A stretch of 21,658 bases of DNA. Origin: an uncultured Christensenellaceae bacterium. GTDB lineage: Bacteria > Bacillota > Clostridia > Christensenellales > MGBC116941. A program made the position numbers and the translations under genes. Of this stretch, positions 14,561-21,638 are shown piece after piece. The notes beneath the pieces are model-generated. The model made no database searches. It worked only from the letters and a program-made list of their open reading frames with translations, and was not told where the DNA came from. The first letter of the stretch is position 1. Each line of letters begins with the position of its first letter. The stretch covers positions 46,666 through 68,323 of the forward strand of contig CAJUEF010000002.1 of assembly GCA_910585035.1 (NCBI GenBank), in the 5' to 3' direction.

Positions 14561-15445
14561 ATGTCACTGTTTACCGGAAGCTGCGTAGCTCTTATTACGC
14601 CGTTCACTAATGACGGCATAAATTTTGAAACCCTTGATAAGTTAATAGATTTTCAAATAAATAGCGGAACAGATGCGATTTTAATATGCGGAACCACAGG
14701 AGAACCGTCAACAATGGATTCTGCCGAAAAAAGAGAAGTTATTCGCCATTCAATAGAATACATAAATAAAAGGGTTCCGGCAATTATAGGAACAGGCACA
14801 AACTCAACAAAAGCTTCCATAGAGAATGCGGTATTTGCAAAACAATCAGGGGCAGACGGCACCCTTGTAGTAACTCCATATTACAACAAAGCAACTCAAA
14901 AAGGGCTTATCGCCCACTATGATGCTATTGCAGATGCTGTGGATATTCCAATAATCGTATATAATGTTCCGGGCAGAACCAATGTAAATATTTTGCCTTC
15001 AACAATGGCTCAAATAGTAAAACATAAAAATGTTGTCGGCATTAAGGAAGCAAGCGGCAATATTAAACAAATAATGGAAATAAGCCGCCTGTGTAAAAAA
15101 GAAGCAACCCTTTATTCAGGAAATGACGACCATATAGTTCCGGTGCTGTCCTGCGGAGGAAAAGGCGTTATTTCTGTTGTAGCTAATGTGATGCCAAAGG
15201 AAACTCACGAAATTGTATCGCTGTTTTTAGATGGCAAATTTGAAGATGCCCTTGCATTGCAGCATAAGCTTAATCCGCTTATAGATAATCTTTTTAGCGA
15301 AGTAAATCCTATTCCTGTAAAACAAGCTGTTAATTTTATGGGATATGACGCAGGCAATCCCCGCCTTCCTCTTACAAATATGGAAATACAAAATTCCGGT
15401 AAGCTTAAACTTGAAACGCAAAAACTAAATCTTGTAAAGTGGTAA
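14561..15445 (+). CDS. dapA: 4-hydroxy-tetrahydrodipicolinate synthase
   Basis: Condenses pyruvate with aspartate semialdehyde, the first committed step to diaminopimelate. 294 residues, a standard TIM barrel. The Schiff-base lysine is Lys162 in GIKEASGN; the proton-relay residues are in GTTGE (Thr45/Thr46) and at Tyr108 and Tyr134 (VYNVPGRT). GGTG at suitable distance precedes the ATG. It follows asd by 29 bases and shares the lysine riboswitch, giving end-product control in addition to any allosteric control. Confidence 0.97.
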   Translation: MSLFTGSCVALITPFTNDGINFETLDKLIDFQINSGTDAILICGTTGEPSTMDSAEKREVIRHSIEYINKRVPAIIGTGTNSTKASIENAVFAKQSGADGTLVVTPYYNKATQKGLIAHYDAIADAVDIPIIVYNVPGRTNVNILPSTMAQIVKHKNVVGIKEASGNIKQIMEISRLCKKEATLYSGNDDHIVPVLSCGGKGVISVVANVMPKETHEIVSLFLDGKFEDALALQHKLNPLIDNLFSEVNPIPVKQAVNFMGYDAGNPRLPLTNMEIQNSGKLKLETQKLNLVKW

Positions 15446-15480
15446 AAGCTTACATAGAAATTTTTACTTAGGAGAAATAA

Positions 15481-16248
15481 ATGGATATAATAATTAACGG
15501 AATAAACGGAGCCATGGGACAAACCATCCTCAAAACTATATCCCAATTTAAAAATATAAATGTTGTGGCAGGAATAGATAAAATGTCTAACAATGAATAT
15601 CCTTTCCCTGTCTACAGCGATATTGCCCTTTGCGATACCAAGGCAGATGCAATAATAGATTTTTCCCGTCCCGAGGCGCTGGATGGATTGCTTAAATATG
15701 CAAAAGAAACCAACACCCCTTTGCTTGTGGCAACAACAGGGCTTTCTGATAGTCAGATTGAAAAAATTAAAGCAGCCTCAAAACATGTTGCAATATTTTT
15801 CAGTGCAAACATGTCTCTTGGGGTAAATCTTCAAATGAATCTAATTGCAAAAGCAGCTTCCCTGCTTTACCCTGATTTTGAAATTGAGATTGTGGAAAAG
15901 CATCACAATAAAAAGGTGGATTCCCCAAGCGGAACTGCATATTCTCTTGCCGATTCTATTAACTCTGCCCTTGGTGGCAAGCTAAAATACATTTTTGGAC
16001 GTCACGGAAAAACCCACAAAAGAGAACCAAACGAGCTTGGCATTCATGCAATTCGCGGCGGCACCATTGTTGGTGAACATTCTGTAATGTTTATTGGTAG
16101 AGATGAAGTTATTGAAATAAATCATATTGCAACGTCCAAGCAGGTTTTTGCCATAGGTGCAATAAGAGCTGCCCTTTTCTTAAACGAAAAGCAACCGGGA
16201 CTTTATTCAATGCAGGATCTGGTCTCAACAATGACAGATAATAAATAA
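15481..16248 (+). CDS. dapB: 4-hydroxy-tetrahydrodipicolinate reductase
   Basis: Reduces the DapA product to tetrahydrodipicolinate with NAD(P)H. 255 residues. The N-terminal nucleotide loop is NGINGAMGQ (6-14), the catalytic block is EKHHNKKVDSPSGTA (139-153) with His141/His142, Lys145 and the substrate-binding SGT, and the C-terminal half is the tetramerisation domain. TTAGGAG precedes the ATG. It completes the visible block; the later lysine genes (acetyl- or succinyl-transferase, aminotransferase, epimerase, decarboxylase) are not in the window, apart possibly from the divergent M20 amidohydrolase. Confidence 0.96.
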   Translation: MDIIINGINGAMGQTILKTISQFKNINVVAGIDKMSNNEYPFPVYSDIALCDTKADAIIDFSRPEALDGLLKYAKETNTPLLVATTGLSDSQIEKIKAASKHVAIFFSANMSLGVNLQMNLIAKAASLLYPDFEIEIVEKHHNKKVDSPSGTAYSLADSINSALGGKLKYIFGRHGKTHKREPNELGIHAIRGGTIVGEHSVMFIGRDEVIEINHIATSKQVFAIGAIRAALFLNEKQPGLYSMQDLVSTMTDNK

Positions 16249-16260
16249 CAGGTATTAATT

Positions 16261-16512
16261 ATGAGATATACTTACACTCCAAAGGGAATTTGTCCAAGAA
16301 GCTTTGATATTGATATTGAAGACGGTAAATTAAATAATTTAACTATTCATGGCGGCTGTCAGGGCAATACAAAAGGCATAGAGCTGCTTTGCAAAGGACG
16401 AAGCGTCGAGGAATTAATAACTATTTTAGATGGCATACAGTGCGGAAATAAAGGAACTTCCTGCCCTGACCAAATATCAAAAGCTTTAAAACAAGCTCTT
16501 AATAATTTATAG
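16261..16512 (+). CDS. Small TSCPD-domain protein (TIGR03905-like)
   Basis: 83-residue protein with the TSCPD signature as GTSCPD near the C-terminus and further cysteines at CPRS, GGCQGN, LLCKG and QCGNKG. The related domain forms the C-terminus of the B12-dependent ribonucleotide reductase, where its cysteines are thought to act in redox or metal binding; standalone copies are common in Clostridia and uncharacterised. It starts 12 bases after dapB with no terminator between, so it shares the lysine-controlled transcript. That position suggests, but does not prove, a link to the dap genes. No function is assigned. Confidence 0.88.
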   Translation: MRYTYTPKGICPRSFDIDIEDGKLNNLTIHGGCQGNTKGIELLCKGRSVEELITILDGIQCGNKGTSCPDQISKALKQALNNL

Positions 16513-16580
16513 TAATTTCATTGCAATAAAAATTCAAAAGAATTTATATGTTATTCAAATATTTAAGTCAGTTATTTTTT

Positions 16581-16600
16581 CTCACTTTTAAAAAAGTGAG
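16581..16600. repeat. Compact hairpin between TSCPD gene and tRNA
   Basis: CTCACTTTT and AAAAGTGAG are perfect arms separated by AA. It has no U run on either side, so it is not a normal terminator. Its stem resembles the array at 2600-2990 in composition but lacks the TTCT loop. The surrounding 16513-16604 holds nothing else I can support. Confidence 0.5.
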
Positions 16601-16604
16601 CCGT

Positions 16605-16694
16605 GGAGACGTATCGAAGTGGTCATAACGAGAACGACTCGAAATCGTTTTGGCGCCATGCGTCACGTGGGTTCGAATCCCACCGTCTCCGCCA
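16605..16694 (+). tRNA. tRNA-Ser (anticodon CGA)
   Basis: Class II tRNA of 90 bases including an encoded CCA. Acceptor GGAGACG/CGTCTCC with discriminator G, D-arm TCG...CGA, anticodon stem AACGA/TCGTT around the loop CTCGAAA (anticodon CGA), long variable arm GGCGC-CAT-GCGTC, and T-arm GTGGG-TTCGAAT-CCCAC. The long variable arm and anticodon give serine. Its 3' end is the likely integration site of the element that follows. Confidence 0.96.
16667..16694 (+). other. Probable attachment site (attL) of the mobile element
   Basis: The T-arm and 3' end of the tRNA gene is the usual core site for tyrosine integrases, and the integrase gene lies just beyond it, pointing at the tRNA. The matching direct repeat (attR) is not in the window, so the exact core is unverified. 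Confidence 0.6.
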
Positions 16695-16696
16695 AT

Positions 16697-16739
16697 AAAA
16701 ATCCATTAACCATGCAGGTTTTTGGATTTTTCTTTTTTT
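16697..16739 (+). terminator. Terminator of tRNA-Ser
   Basis: AAAAATCC (16697-16704) pairs with GGATTTTT (16724-16731), with AACC/GGTT pairing inside, followed by CTTTTTTT. Confidence 0.75.
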
Positions 16740-16768
16740 GACCGCCTCGAAAAACCGCCCTCTTTTTC

Positions 16769-16801
16769 GCAGTTCTTTCCATGATTTTTGGAAAGAACTG
16801 C
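16769..16801 (+). repeat. 12-bp perfect hairpin next to integrase stop
   Basis: GCAGTTCTTTCC (16769-16780) pairs with GGAAAGAACTGC (16790-16801), followed on the plus strand by TTTT. It could act as a terminator for plus-strand transcripts. The same sequence recurs at 18094-18107 upstream of int, which suggests a recombination or arm-binding site rather than a simple terminator. Confidence 0.7.
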
Positions 16802-16809
16802 TTTTGTGT

Positions 16810-18021
16810 TTATTCCGCAGCTTCCGTCCTTACAGAATCCCACTTGCTTGTGAAATTTCCTGCCTTCGGCAAGTGGATTCCGCCCTCCATTGCCTGCGCC
16901 GAAGACAGCTTTGATGTGTAGTCAATGTGAGCGTAAATATTTGCCGTTGTGCTGAAATCCGAATGCCCTAACCAATCCTGAATCTGTTTGAGCGGTACAC
17001 CGTTTGCAAGCAGAAGCGAAGCGCAGGAATGGCGCAGATCGTGAAAGCGCATCTTTTTCATGCCGTGCTTTTGAATATACTCAGGAAAATAATTTGTTAA
17101 GTAGTTGGGGTTCATCAGCTCGCCCATTTCGTCCACAAAGACATAACCGTCATACTTGTAATTGTAGCAGTTGCCGCAGACCTTCTTGTTTACCTCCTGC
17201 GCCGCCTTGACCTCGCTGAAATATTCACGGAATGTGCCCACAAGGGGCAGGGTTCGCAGGCTTGATTTTGTTTTGGCAGATTCCTGTTCGTAGATCTTTG
17301 TTCTGCCGTCCACCGAAATGGATGTGACCGTTCGCTTGACAGTCAGCGTGCCACGCTCAAAGTCGATGGCGTCCCATTTCAGCCCTACCACCTCGCCACG
17401 GCGCAATCCGTAAAAGGTGGCGACCAGTACGGGGAGCTCCAGCCTTGTGCCTTTGACTACTTCAAATAATCGTTGCATTTCGTCAGCATCTAAAAACACA
17501 GGCTGAAAATCGTTTTTCTTCGGACGGTCAACCTTCATTGCCACATTTTGTGTAACGAGGTCTGTTTTCATGGCATATTTGAGCGCCTGATGAATGACAG
17601 CGTGATAGTGGATAACGGAATTCGCCGTTACCTTTCGCAGCTTCTCCGAATAAAACTGCTGAATGTGCCGTGCCTCCAAGCCTTGCAGCGTGATGTTTTT
17701 ACTTCTGAAATACGGCTCGATGGTTTGTTTTACCATACTCTCGTATGATCCGTAGGTGGTCGGCTTTACCCGTACTCTGACGATATCCAGCCACTGAAGC
17801 AGATAATCGGCAAAGGGCATATCCGAGCTTAGCTCGTCCACCTCCTGCGGCGGTACAAATTCATTGCGGATTCGTGCAAGCTCCGCCTCCGCCTTTCGCT
17901 TGTTTCCCTTTTCGGGCAGTCCCGTGGCTACATACTTTACATGGCGTTTACCACGGTTATCGTAATAGCTGAGCACCACATAATAGTGCCCTTTTTTAAT
18001 TTGCATATATCCTGATACCAT
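16810..18021 (-). CDS. int: Tyrosine-recombinase integrase
   Basis: 403-residue site-specific recombinase of the phage/ICE type that moves the element between tRNA-Ser and its circular form. The N-terminal arm-binding segment (about 1-55, with YYDNRGKRHVKYVATGLP) is followed by a core-binding domain (about 70-165) and the catalytic domain. Catalytic residues visible: Arg207 in YGLRRGE, His327 and Arg330 in FHDLRH, His353 in LGHSD, and the nucleophile Tyr363 in NIYAHID; it is therefore probably active. AGGAGGT precedes ATG 18019-18021. The gene points at the tRNA, as is usual. The upstream leader has alternative hairpins that may limit its expression. Confidence 0.96.
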   Translation of the reverse strand: MVSGYMQIKKGHYYVVLSYYDNRGKRHVKYVATGLPEKGNKRKAEAELARIRNEFVPPQEVDELSSDMPFADYLLQWLDIVRVRVKPTTYGSYESMVKQTIEPYFRSKNITLQGLEARHIQQFYSEKLRKVTANSVIHYHAVIHQALKYAMKTDLVTQNVAMKVDRPKKNDFQPVFLDADEMQRLFEVVKGTRLELPVLVATFYGLRRGEVVGLKWDAIDFERGTLTVKRTVTSISVDGRTKIYEQESAKTKSSLRTLPLVGTFREYFSEVKAAQEVNKKVCGNCYNYKYDGYVFVDEMGELMNPNYLTNYFPEYIQKHGMKKMRFHDLRHSCASLLLANGVPLKQIQDWLGHSDFSTTANIYAHIDYTSKLSSAQAMEGGIHLPKAGNFTSKWDSVRTEAAE

Positions 18022-18056
18022 AATTATTTTACCTCCTGAAATTCAGATTTGCACAG

Positions 18057-18107
18057 GACAGGCTGCACCGACAGTATCATTGTAGCCTGTCGGCGCAGTT
18101 CTTTCCA
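18057..18107 (-). promoter_or_regulatory. Integrase leader with two competing hairpins
   Basis: On the plus strand GACAGGCT (18057-18064) can pair with AGCCTGTC (18084-18091), while CCGACAG (18068-18074) can pair with CTGTCGG (18087-18093). The right arms overlap, so only one can form. The GCAGTTCTTTCCA repeat sits directly beside it (18095-18107). No strong U run is seen, so attenuation is only a possibility. Confidence 0.45.
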
Positions 18108-18145
18108 GCCTGTAATTTATCAAATTGCAAACGCCCGTGTACGAA

Positions 18146-19069
18146 TCAGCGGGCGTCGCGGTTTCGTTCTCGCTGGCGTTTGAGCAACTCCAAGCCCTTG
18201 ATAATATCCTTTTTGATTTGCTCGTCAGTATATCTCGGTGGGAAGTATTGCTTTAGGTCATCTCGCTTGAAACGAATGTGCTCCTGCTGATTCGGCTTTT
18301 GCTCTGACATAACCTCGTAAATTAACTGATTGTCCAACGCTCCTTCCTGCGACAGCTTTTTCAATCGAATGCTTTGTGCGTGTGACGGTGTGCAGTCGTT
18401 CAGTTCCATTGCATCAAGCAGTATTTGCTGTTCTGACGACTGCAAATAGGAAAGCTCCACCGCAGGACTGAATGCGATTTTTCCGTCGTCAACCATAGAA
18501 AGCAGTTCAGGGAGTAGGTGCGTTAAGCGGATATATCTTCTAACTTGGTCTTTGCTCTCGCCAGCATCCTCCGCAACCTTTTCTACACTCAACAACTTCT
18601 CTGCAACTTGCATAGAAGCTACACCCTGATGCTTTATAGCGTCCAGCTTCATCTTATAAGCAAATGCCTTTTCACTTGGCAGAATCTTTTCTCGCTGTAA
18701 GTTAGCATCTACCATTGCAATCACCGCTTCATCATCAGTCATTTCTCGAACGATGACCGGCATGGTCGCAACGCCCAGCACCTGACACGCTACAAGCCGC
18801 CTGTGTCCCGAAATCAATTCATAACCGCCATCAGGCAGCGGTCTTGCAATCGCCGGCGTGATAGCGCCCACCTTGTGAATGCTCTCAATCATATGCTCCA
18901 TTTCCTCGTTGTTTTGAATCTTAAACGGATGATCCTTGAACGGGTGCAGCTCGCAAAGCGGTATATTTTGCACTCGTTCCAGCTTTGCATCGTCCCGTTC
19001 CTCCTGCGTTGAAAACAAATCATCCAACGCTTTTGTAGATAAAGTGAAATCTGTATTTCGTTTGGTCAT
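18146..19069 (-). CDS. ParB/Spo0J-like DNA-binding protein
   Basis: 307-residue ParB-family protein. The N-terminal ParB/Srx domain carries the catalytic GHRR (88-91) and NLQRE (123-127) boxes, and the central helix-turn-helix is SVEKVAEDAGESKDQVRRYIRL (161-182). The C-terminal part is the charged helical tail common in element-borne copies. In integrative elements such proteins aid partition or regulate element genes. The start is uncertain: ATGs at 19094 and 19088 overlap the MobC stop but lack ribosome sites, while ATG 19067-19069 has GAGGA about 8 bases upstream, so I used the latter. No ParA partner is visible in the window. Confidence 0.9.
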   Translation of the reverse strand: MTKRNTDFTLSTKALDDLFSTQEERDDAKLERVQNIPLCELHPFKDHPFKIQNNEEMEHMIESIHKVGAITPAIARPLPDGGYELISGHRRLVACQVLGVATMPVIVREMTDDEAVIAMVDANLQREKILPSEKAFAYKMKLDAIKHQGVASMQVAEKLLSVEKVAEDAGESKDQVRRYIRLTHLLPELLSMVDDGKIAFSPAVELSYLQSSEQQILLDAMELNDCTPSHAQSIRLKKLSQEGALDNQLIYEVMSEQKPNQQEHIRFKRDDLKQYFPPRYTDEQIKKDIIKGLELLKRQRERNRDAR

Positions 19070-19086
19070 TTTTTGAATCCTCGCTT

Positions 19087-19425
19087 TCATTTCCATTTCA
19101 AATTGCTTTTTGTCGATCGCAGAAATTCCGCTTCGATATCCACCTGAAATCTGTGCCAGCGCAAAGCCTCTGCTTTCAGCATCGGCTCGTCAATAAAGCC
19201 GAGAGAGTGCGCCTTTGCCGCAAGCTGATTGATGTTGTTTCCGATTGCCGATAAGTTCCGCATTGCCGCATAAAAACGCTCGTCCGGTTTTTTCCTCGGC
19301 TCATAGCCACGAATCAGCAGACGAATGACCGCCGATTCTGAAATACCGGCAAGACTTGCTTTTCGTTTCAGCTCGGCATTCTCTTCGGGAGAAAGCCAAA
19401 ACTGTTTTTTAATTCTTTTATTCAT
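19087..19425 (-). CDS. mobC: MobC-family relaxosome protein
   Basis: 112-residue accessory protein that helps a relaxase open oriT DNA. The N-terminal ribbon-helix-helix segment (KKQFWLSPEENAELKRKASLAGISESAVIRLLI) and the MobC signature IGNNINQLAAKAHSLG are both clear. The start is ATG 19423-19425 behind GGAAAGGAAC; an upstream in-frame ATG at 19500 would overlap the candidate oriT. In most elements a relaxase gene follows mobC; here a ParB-like gene follows instead, so the relaxase must be elsewhere in the element or supplied in trans. Confidence 0.88.
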   Translation of the reverse strand: MNKRIKKQFWLSPEENAELKRKASLAGISESAVIRLLIRGYEPRKKPDERFYAAMRNLSAIGNNINQLAAKAHSLGFIDEPMLKAEALRWHRFQVDIEAEFLRSTKSNLKWK

Positions 19426-19439
19426 TTTTAGTTCCTTTC

Positions 19440-19500
19440 CATATGAGGTTTTAGGATGCGTCCTAACGAGATTTACCGTTTTGCGACTTTGGGAGTACAA
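19440..19500. other. Candidate oriT upstream of mobC
   Basis: This non-coding stretch contains a perfect inverted repeat TTAGGA-TGCG-TCCTAA (19451-19466). On the minus strand it reads GACGCATCCTAAAAC, whose ATCCT resembles the nick region of MOB-P type origins. oriT usually lies beside mobC, which fits. Function is inferred from position and symmetry only. Confidence 0.4.
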
Positions 19501-19536
19501 ACAGTCTGCTCGCTAATATGACGCAGAGAATTCCTC

Positions 19537-19800
19537 TCACTCGTTGATCATGTTCTGTATCGCTTCAATCCTGCGAGCAATCTCGTGTTTTTCAAGCTTA
19601 TCCGCATTGCTTTTCAGCTCCGACAGCATCCGAAAAATACTATAATTCTTTTCATTCGTTACCGCCTTCAAGTCTTTCCCCAGTCCTAAGCTCCTGAGAT
19701 ATTCGGACAGCGACAGCCCGCAGTAATCCGCGTTTTGCAGGAGCTTTTCCTTTTCTTCGGGCGTTACTCTTACATTGATTCCCTGTGTTTTGTTTCTCAT
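19537..19800 (-). CDS. Ribbon-helix-helix mobilisation-type protein
   Basis: 87-residue basic protein. GINVRVTPEEKEKLLQNADYCGLSLSEYLRSLGLG is a ribbon-helix-helix/MobC-like N-terminal pattern, followed by a short helical tail. AAAGGATTTG precedes the ATG. It lies between the ATPase gene and mobC, on the same strand. It may regulate the transfer genes or be a second relaxosome component; the two cannot be told apart here. Its stop codon overlaps a copy of the AGTGAGAGG motif that recurs in the right end of the window. Confidence 0.75.
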   Translation of the reverse strand: MRNKTQGINVRVTPEEKEKLLQNADYCGLSLSEYLRSLGLGKDLKAVTNEKNYSIFRMLSELKSNADKLEKHEIARRIEAIQNMINE

Positions 19801-19825
19801 AAAATCAAATCCTTTCTTAATTCTG

Positions 19826-19897
19826 TGACGGCAATGACGGCTGTGACGAAGTTTTTTCTATATAGCGGATTCGCCGTCATTTCTGTCACCGCCGTCA
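19826..19897. repeat. Two facing sets of three 9-bp repeats, iteron-like
   Basis: On the plus strand TGACGGC, TGACGGC and TGACGAA begin at 19826, 19835 and 19844, exactly 9 bases apart. In inverted orientation GCCGTCA, TCTGTCA and GCCGTCA begin at 19873, 19882 and 19891, again 9 apart. The two triplets face each other across an AT-rich gap of about 22 bases. The array spans the end of the RepA-like gene and the gap after it. The phase and symmetry resemble replication iterons or a multi-subunit operator. Confidence 0.65.
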
Positions 19898-20877
19898 TTT
19901 TTCATCAGCCTAATCAGCCTGCTCTTGCCTGTTCGCTTTGTTTGATATTCAATGCCGACAGGCTCTAACACCTCGCAGGAAAACTGACCGAGATACTTGG
20001 TTACGACATTAGGCGCGGTTTCCGCTTCCGTCATATCCGTTATCAATTCCGTCGCTGTTCCGATCCATTCAGTATGGTTTTTCATAAACTCTACTACCCT
20101 AAAAAGAAATTTCGGAATCTCTGCTTTATGAATTTCCTCGCTGTTTTTTCGTTCAACAAGCTCCCAGACAAGATCGTGAAACTGCAAGGTCAGCTCCTGA
20201 TATTCCACATCACGACCGCTGGCAAGCAGAGTTGCATCATTGCCGCTTCGCTTGCGTTTCAGAATAAAGTTAGTGTCCGCCGCACCGATGATGCCCGTCG
20301 AGCCGCTGACCTCGTTGAACGGATCGTCGCCGTCTCTCAGCTTTCGCAGGTGATGCACAAGGATAATCGAGATATTGAAATCGTCAGCAACCCGCTTGAT
20401 CGAAGAAATATCATCGTAATCGTTTCCGTACATTCCCGCCTTTCCGGCGCTGCCCTTGGAGTCCCGAACCTTTTGCAAAGTATCTATAATCACAAGCTTT
20501 GTTTTCGGATAGTCATTCAAAAAGCCTGTGATTTGTTCTTCAAGACCGTTGCCGATCAGAGCACACAGCACGGCAAAACGCAGATTTTTCGGCGCATCAT
20601 CGGTAAGGCTGTAAAGCCTGTCCTTGATTCGTCTCTGCGTATCCTCCAAGCAAAGATACAGTACATCGCATTGCTTGGTAGGCATTTCCCACACGGGCAA
20701 TCCTTGTGAAACTTGTAAGCCAAGCCACAGAATCAGCCAGCTTTTGCCGATCTTGCTTGCGCCGCTGAGCACATTTACGCCCTGCGGTATCAGTCCGTCA
20801 ACAATGAACATTGTCTTGCTCATCGGCGTGGACAGCAGCGTTTCTGCGTCCACGGTTTTTAATTTTTCAACCTGCAT
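19858..20877 (-). CDS. RepA-like AAA ATPase (RecA/DnaB-type helicase fold)
   Basis: 339-residue ATPase of the AAA_25/RepA type found in plasmids and integrative elements, probably a replication helicase or loader. Walker A is GASKIGKSW (39-47), the catalytic glutamate is in LCLED (76-80), Walker B is VIIDTL (129-134), and VHHLRK with GSTGIIGAAD forms the sensor region. A C-terminal winged-helix-like part follows residue 240. I use ATG at 20875-20877, 8 bases after GGAGG; a GTG at 20884 lies within that site. The start overlaps the HTH gene by 11 bases. The very end of the gene is made of the 9-bp repeats (NDGGDRNDG). Confidence 0.85.
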   Translation of the reverse strand: MQVEKLKTVDAETLLSTPMSKTMFIVDGLIPQGVNVLSGASKIGKSWLILWLGLQVSQGLPVWEMPTKQCDVLYLCLEDTQRRIKDRLYSLTDDAPKNLRFAVLCALIGNGLEEQITGFLNDYPKTKLVIIDTLQKVRDSKGSAGKAGMYGNDYDDISSIKRVADDFNISIILVHHLRKLRDGDDPFNEVSGSTGIIGAADTNFILKRKRSGNDATLLASGRDVEYQELTLQFHDLVWELVERKNSEEIHKAEIPKFLFRVVEFMKNHTEWIGTATELITDMTEAETAPNVVTKYLGQFSCEVLEPVGIEYQTKRTGKSRLIRLMKNDGGDRNDGESAI

Positions 20878-21094
20878 TTCTTTCACCTCCCCCCATTACA
20901 TAATTGATTACGCTTACCTTCGGTATCTTGTAAGCGCTGCCGATTTTAACCGCCGTGATATACCCGTCGCCCAGCAATTTGTAGGCTAAGTGTCGGCTGA
21001 TACCCAGCATTTCCCGCAGCTCCGTGACCGTTAAAATGTCAGGATAGTTCGGGAACATCATTTCGTAAAGCTCTTTCAGCTCTGTTTTCTTCAT
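20867..21094 (-). CDS. Helix-turn-helix protein, excisionase-like
   Basis: 75-residue protein. LTVTELREMLGISRHLAYKLLGDGYITAVKIGSAYKIPKVSVINY (about 20-65) is the MerR-like winged helix of the excisionase (Xis) DNA-binding family. AGGAGATG precedes the ATG at 21092-21094. Its stop overlaps the ATPase start. It may direct excision together with Int or regulate the operon that it leads; its distance from int makes a regulatory role equally likely. Confidence 0.82.
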   Translation of the reverse strand: MKKTELKELYEMMFPNYPDILTVTELREMLGISRHLAYKLLGDGYITAVKIGSAYKIPKVSVINYVMGGGERNAG

Positions 21095-21199
21095 AGCAAA
21101 TTCATCTCCTTTCCGCTATGTAACCCGACCGGCGGTGCGGAGATATTTGCTCACCGCCAGTCGTTGCCGCTCTCCCCGAATGCAGTCCCTGCCTCCTTA

Positions 21200-21286
21200 T
21201 CAGCGACGTTTTGTTTTTCTCGGTACGCTCTCGTCGTCGCAAGCTCCATATCGCTCGCTTCCGTGTAAACCCAAAAGCTCACTCAT
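21200..21286 (-). CDS. Possible 28-residue peptide gene
   Basis: Starts with ATG behind AGAGGAGGAG and encodes MSELLGLHGSERYGACDD and a basic tail ending KRR. The strong ribosome site just after a hairpin, and the basic end, are the only support. It may be a leader peptide for the HTH gene or a chance reading frame. No homologue recognised. Confidence 0.35.
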   Translation of the reverse strand: MSELLGLHGSERYGACDDESVPRKTKRR

Positions 21287-21302
21287 TTCGCTGCTCCTCC
21301 TC

Positions 21303-21331
21303 TTCCCACAAAATCTACGATTTTGCGGGAA
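21303..21331 (-). promoter_or_regulatory. 13-bp hairpin in the leader of the HTH-ATPase operon
   Basis: TTCCCACAAAATC (21303-21315) and GATTTTGCGGGAA (21319-21331) flank a TAC loop. The one mismatch on the plus strand becomes a G-U pair in minus-strand RNA, so the structure suits the minus transcript. It lies 17 bases before the small peptide start. Confidence 0.55.
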
Positions 21332-21408
21332 CCCTGTTGTGGCGGTACTTCTCCGAAAAACATATCCTATTCGGACGGTCATTCAATTTTCAAAGAACAC
21401 GAAAGGAT

Positions 21409-21638
21409 CCCCTCACTTATTTGGAATTGCATTCGCAAATGACAACCTGTTTTAGAAAAATTCCTTTCACTTGTTCCCACTGAGAAACGCATTTTGGGGA
21501 CTCTTAGAGGAAATTTTTTTTTAAATCCTCTCACTATACAACCGCAACATTGAAAATGAAAAAACCAACCCCTTTTTGAAAAAACCGTAAAAAAGATACT
21601 TGAAAGATTCATTCCCCCTCTCACTCTTTAACCGCAAC
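21409..21638. repeat. Degenerate CCTCTCACT repeats
   Basis: Copies at 21409 (CCCCTCACT), 21463 (CCTTTCACT), 21527 and 21617 (both CCTCTCACT), and one at 19533 by the stop of the ribbon-helix-helix gene. The last two are followed by ACCGCAAC at the same distance and match at about 19 of 22 bases. The copies at 19531 and 21461 share AATTCCTYTCACTYGTT. Confidence 0.5.

Noticed and set aside
16581..16600. Terminator of the dap operon
   Set aside because: A perfect stem but no U run after it on either strand.
20074..20709. Plus-strand 211-residue reading frame
   Set aside because: It lies entirely antisense to the RepA-like ATPase, which has clear motifs; no ribosome site or family feature.
21379..21624. 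Minus-strand 81-residue reading frame
   Set aside because: It runs through the repeat region, has odd composition and no recognisable domain; the GAGAGG before it belongs to the repeat motif.
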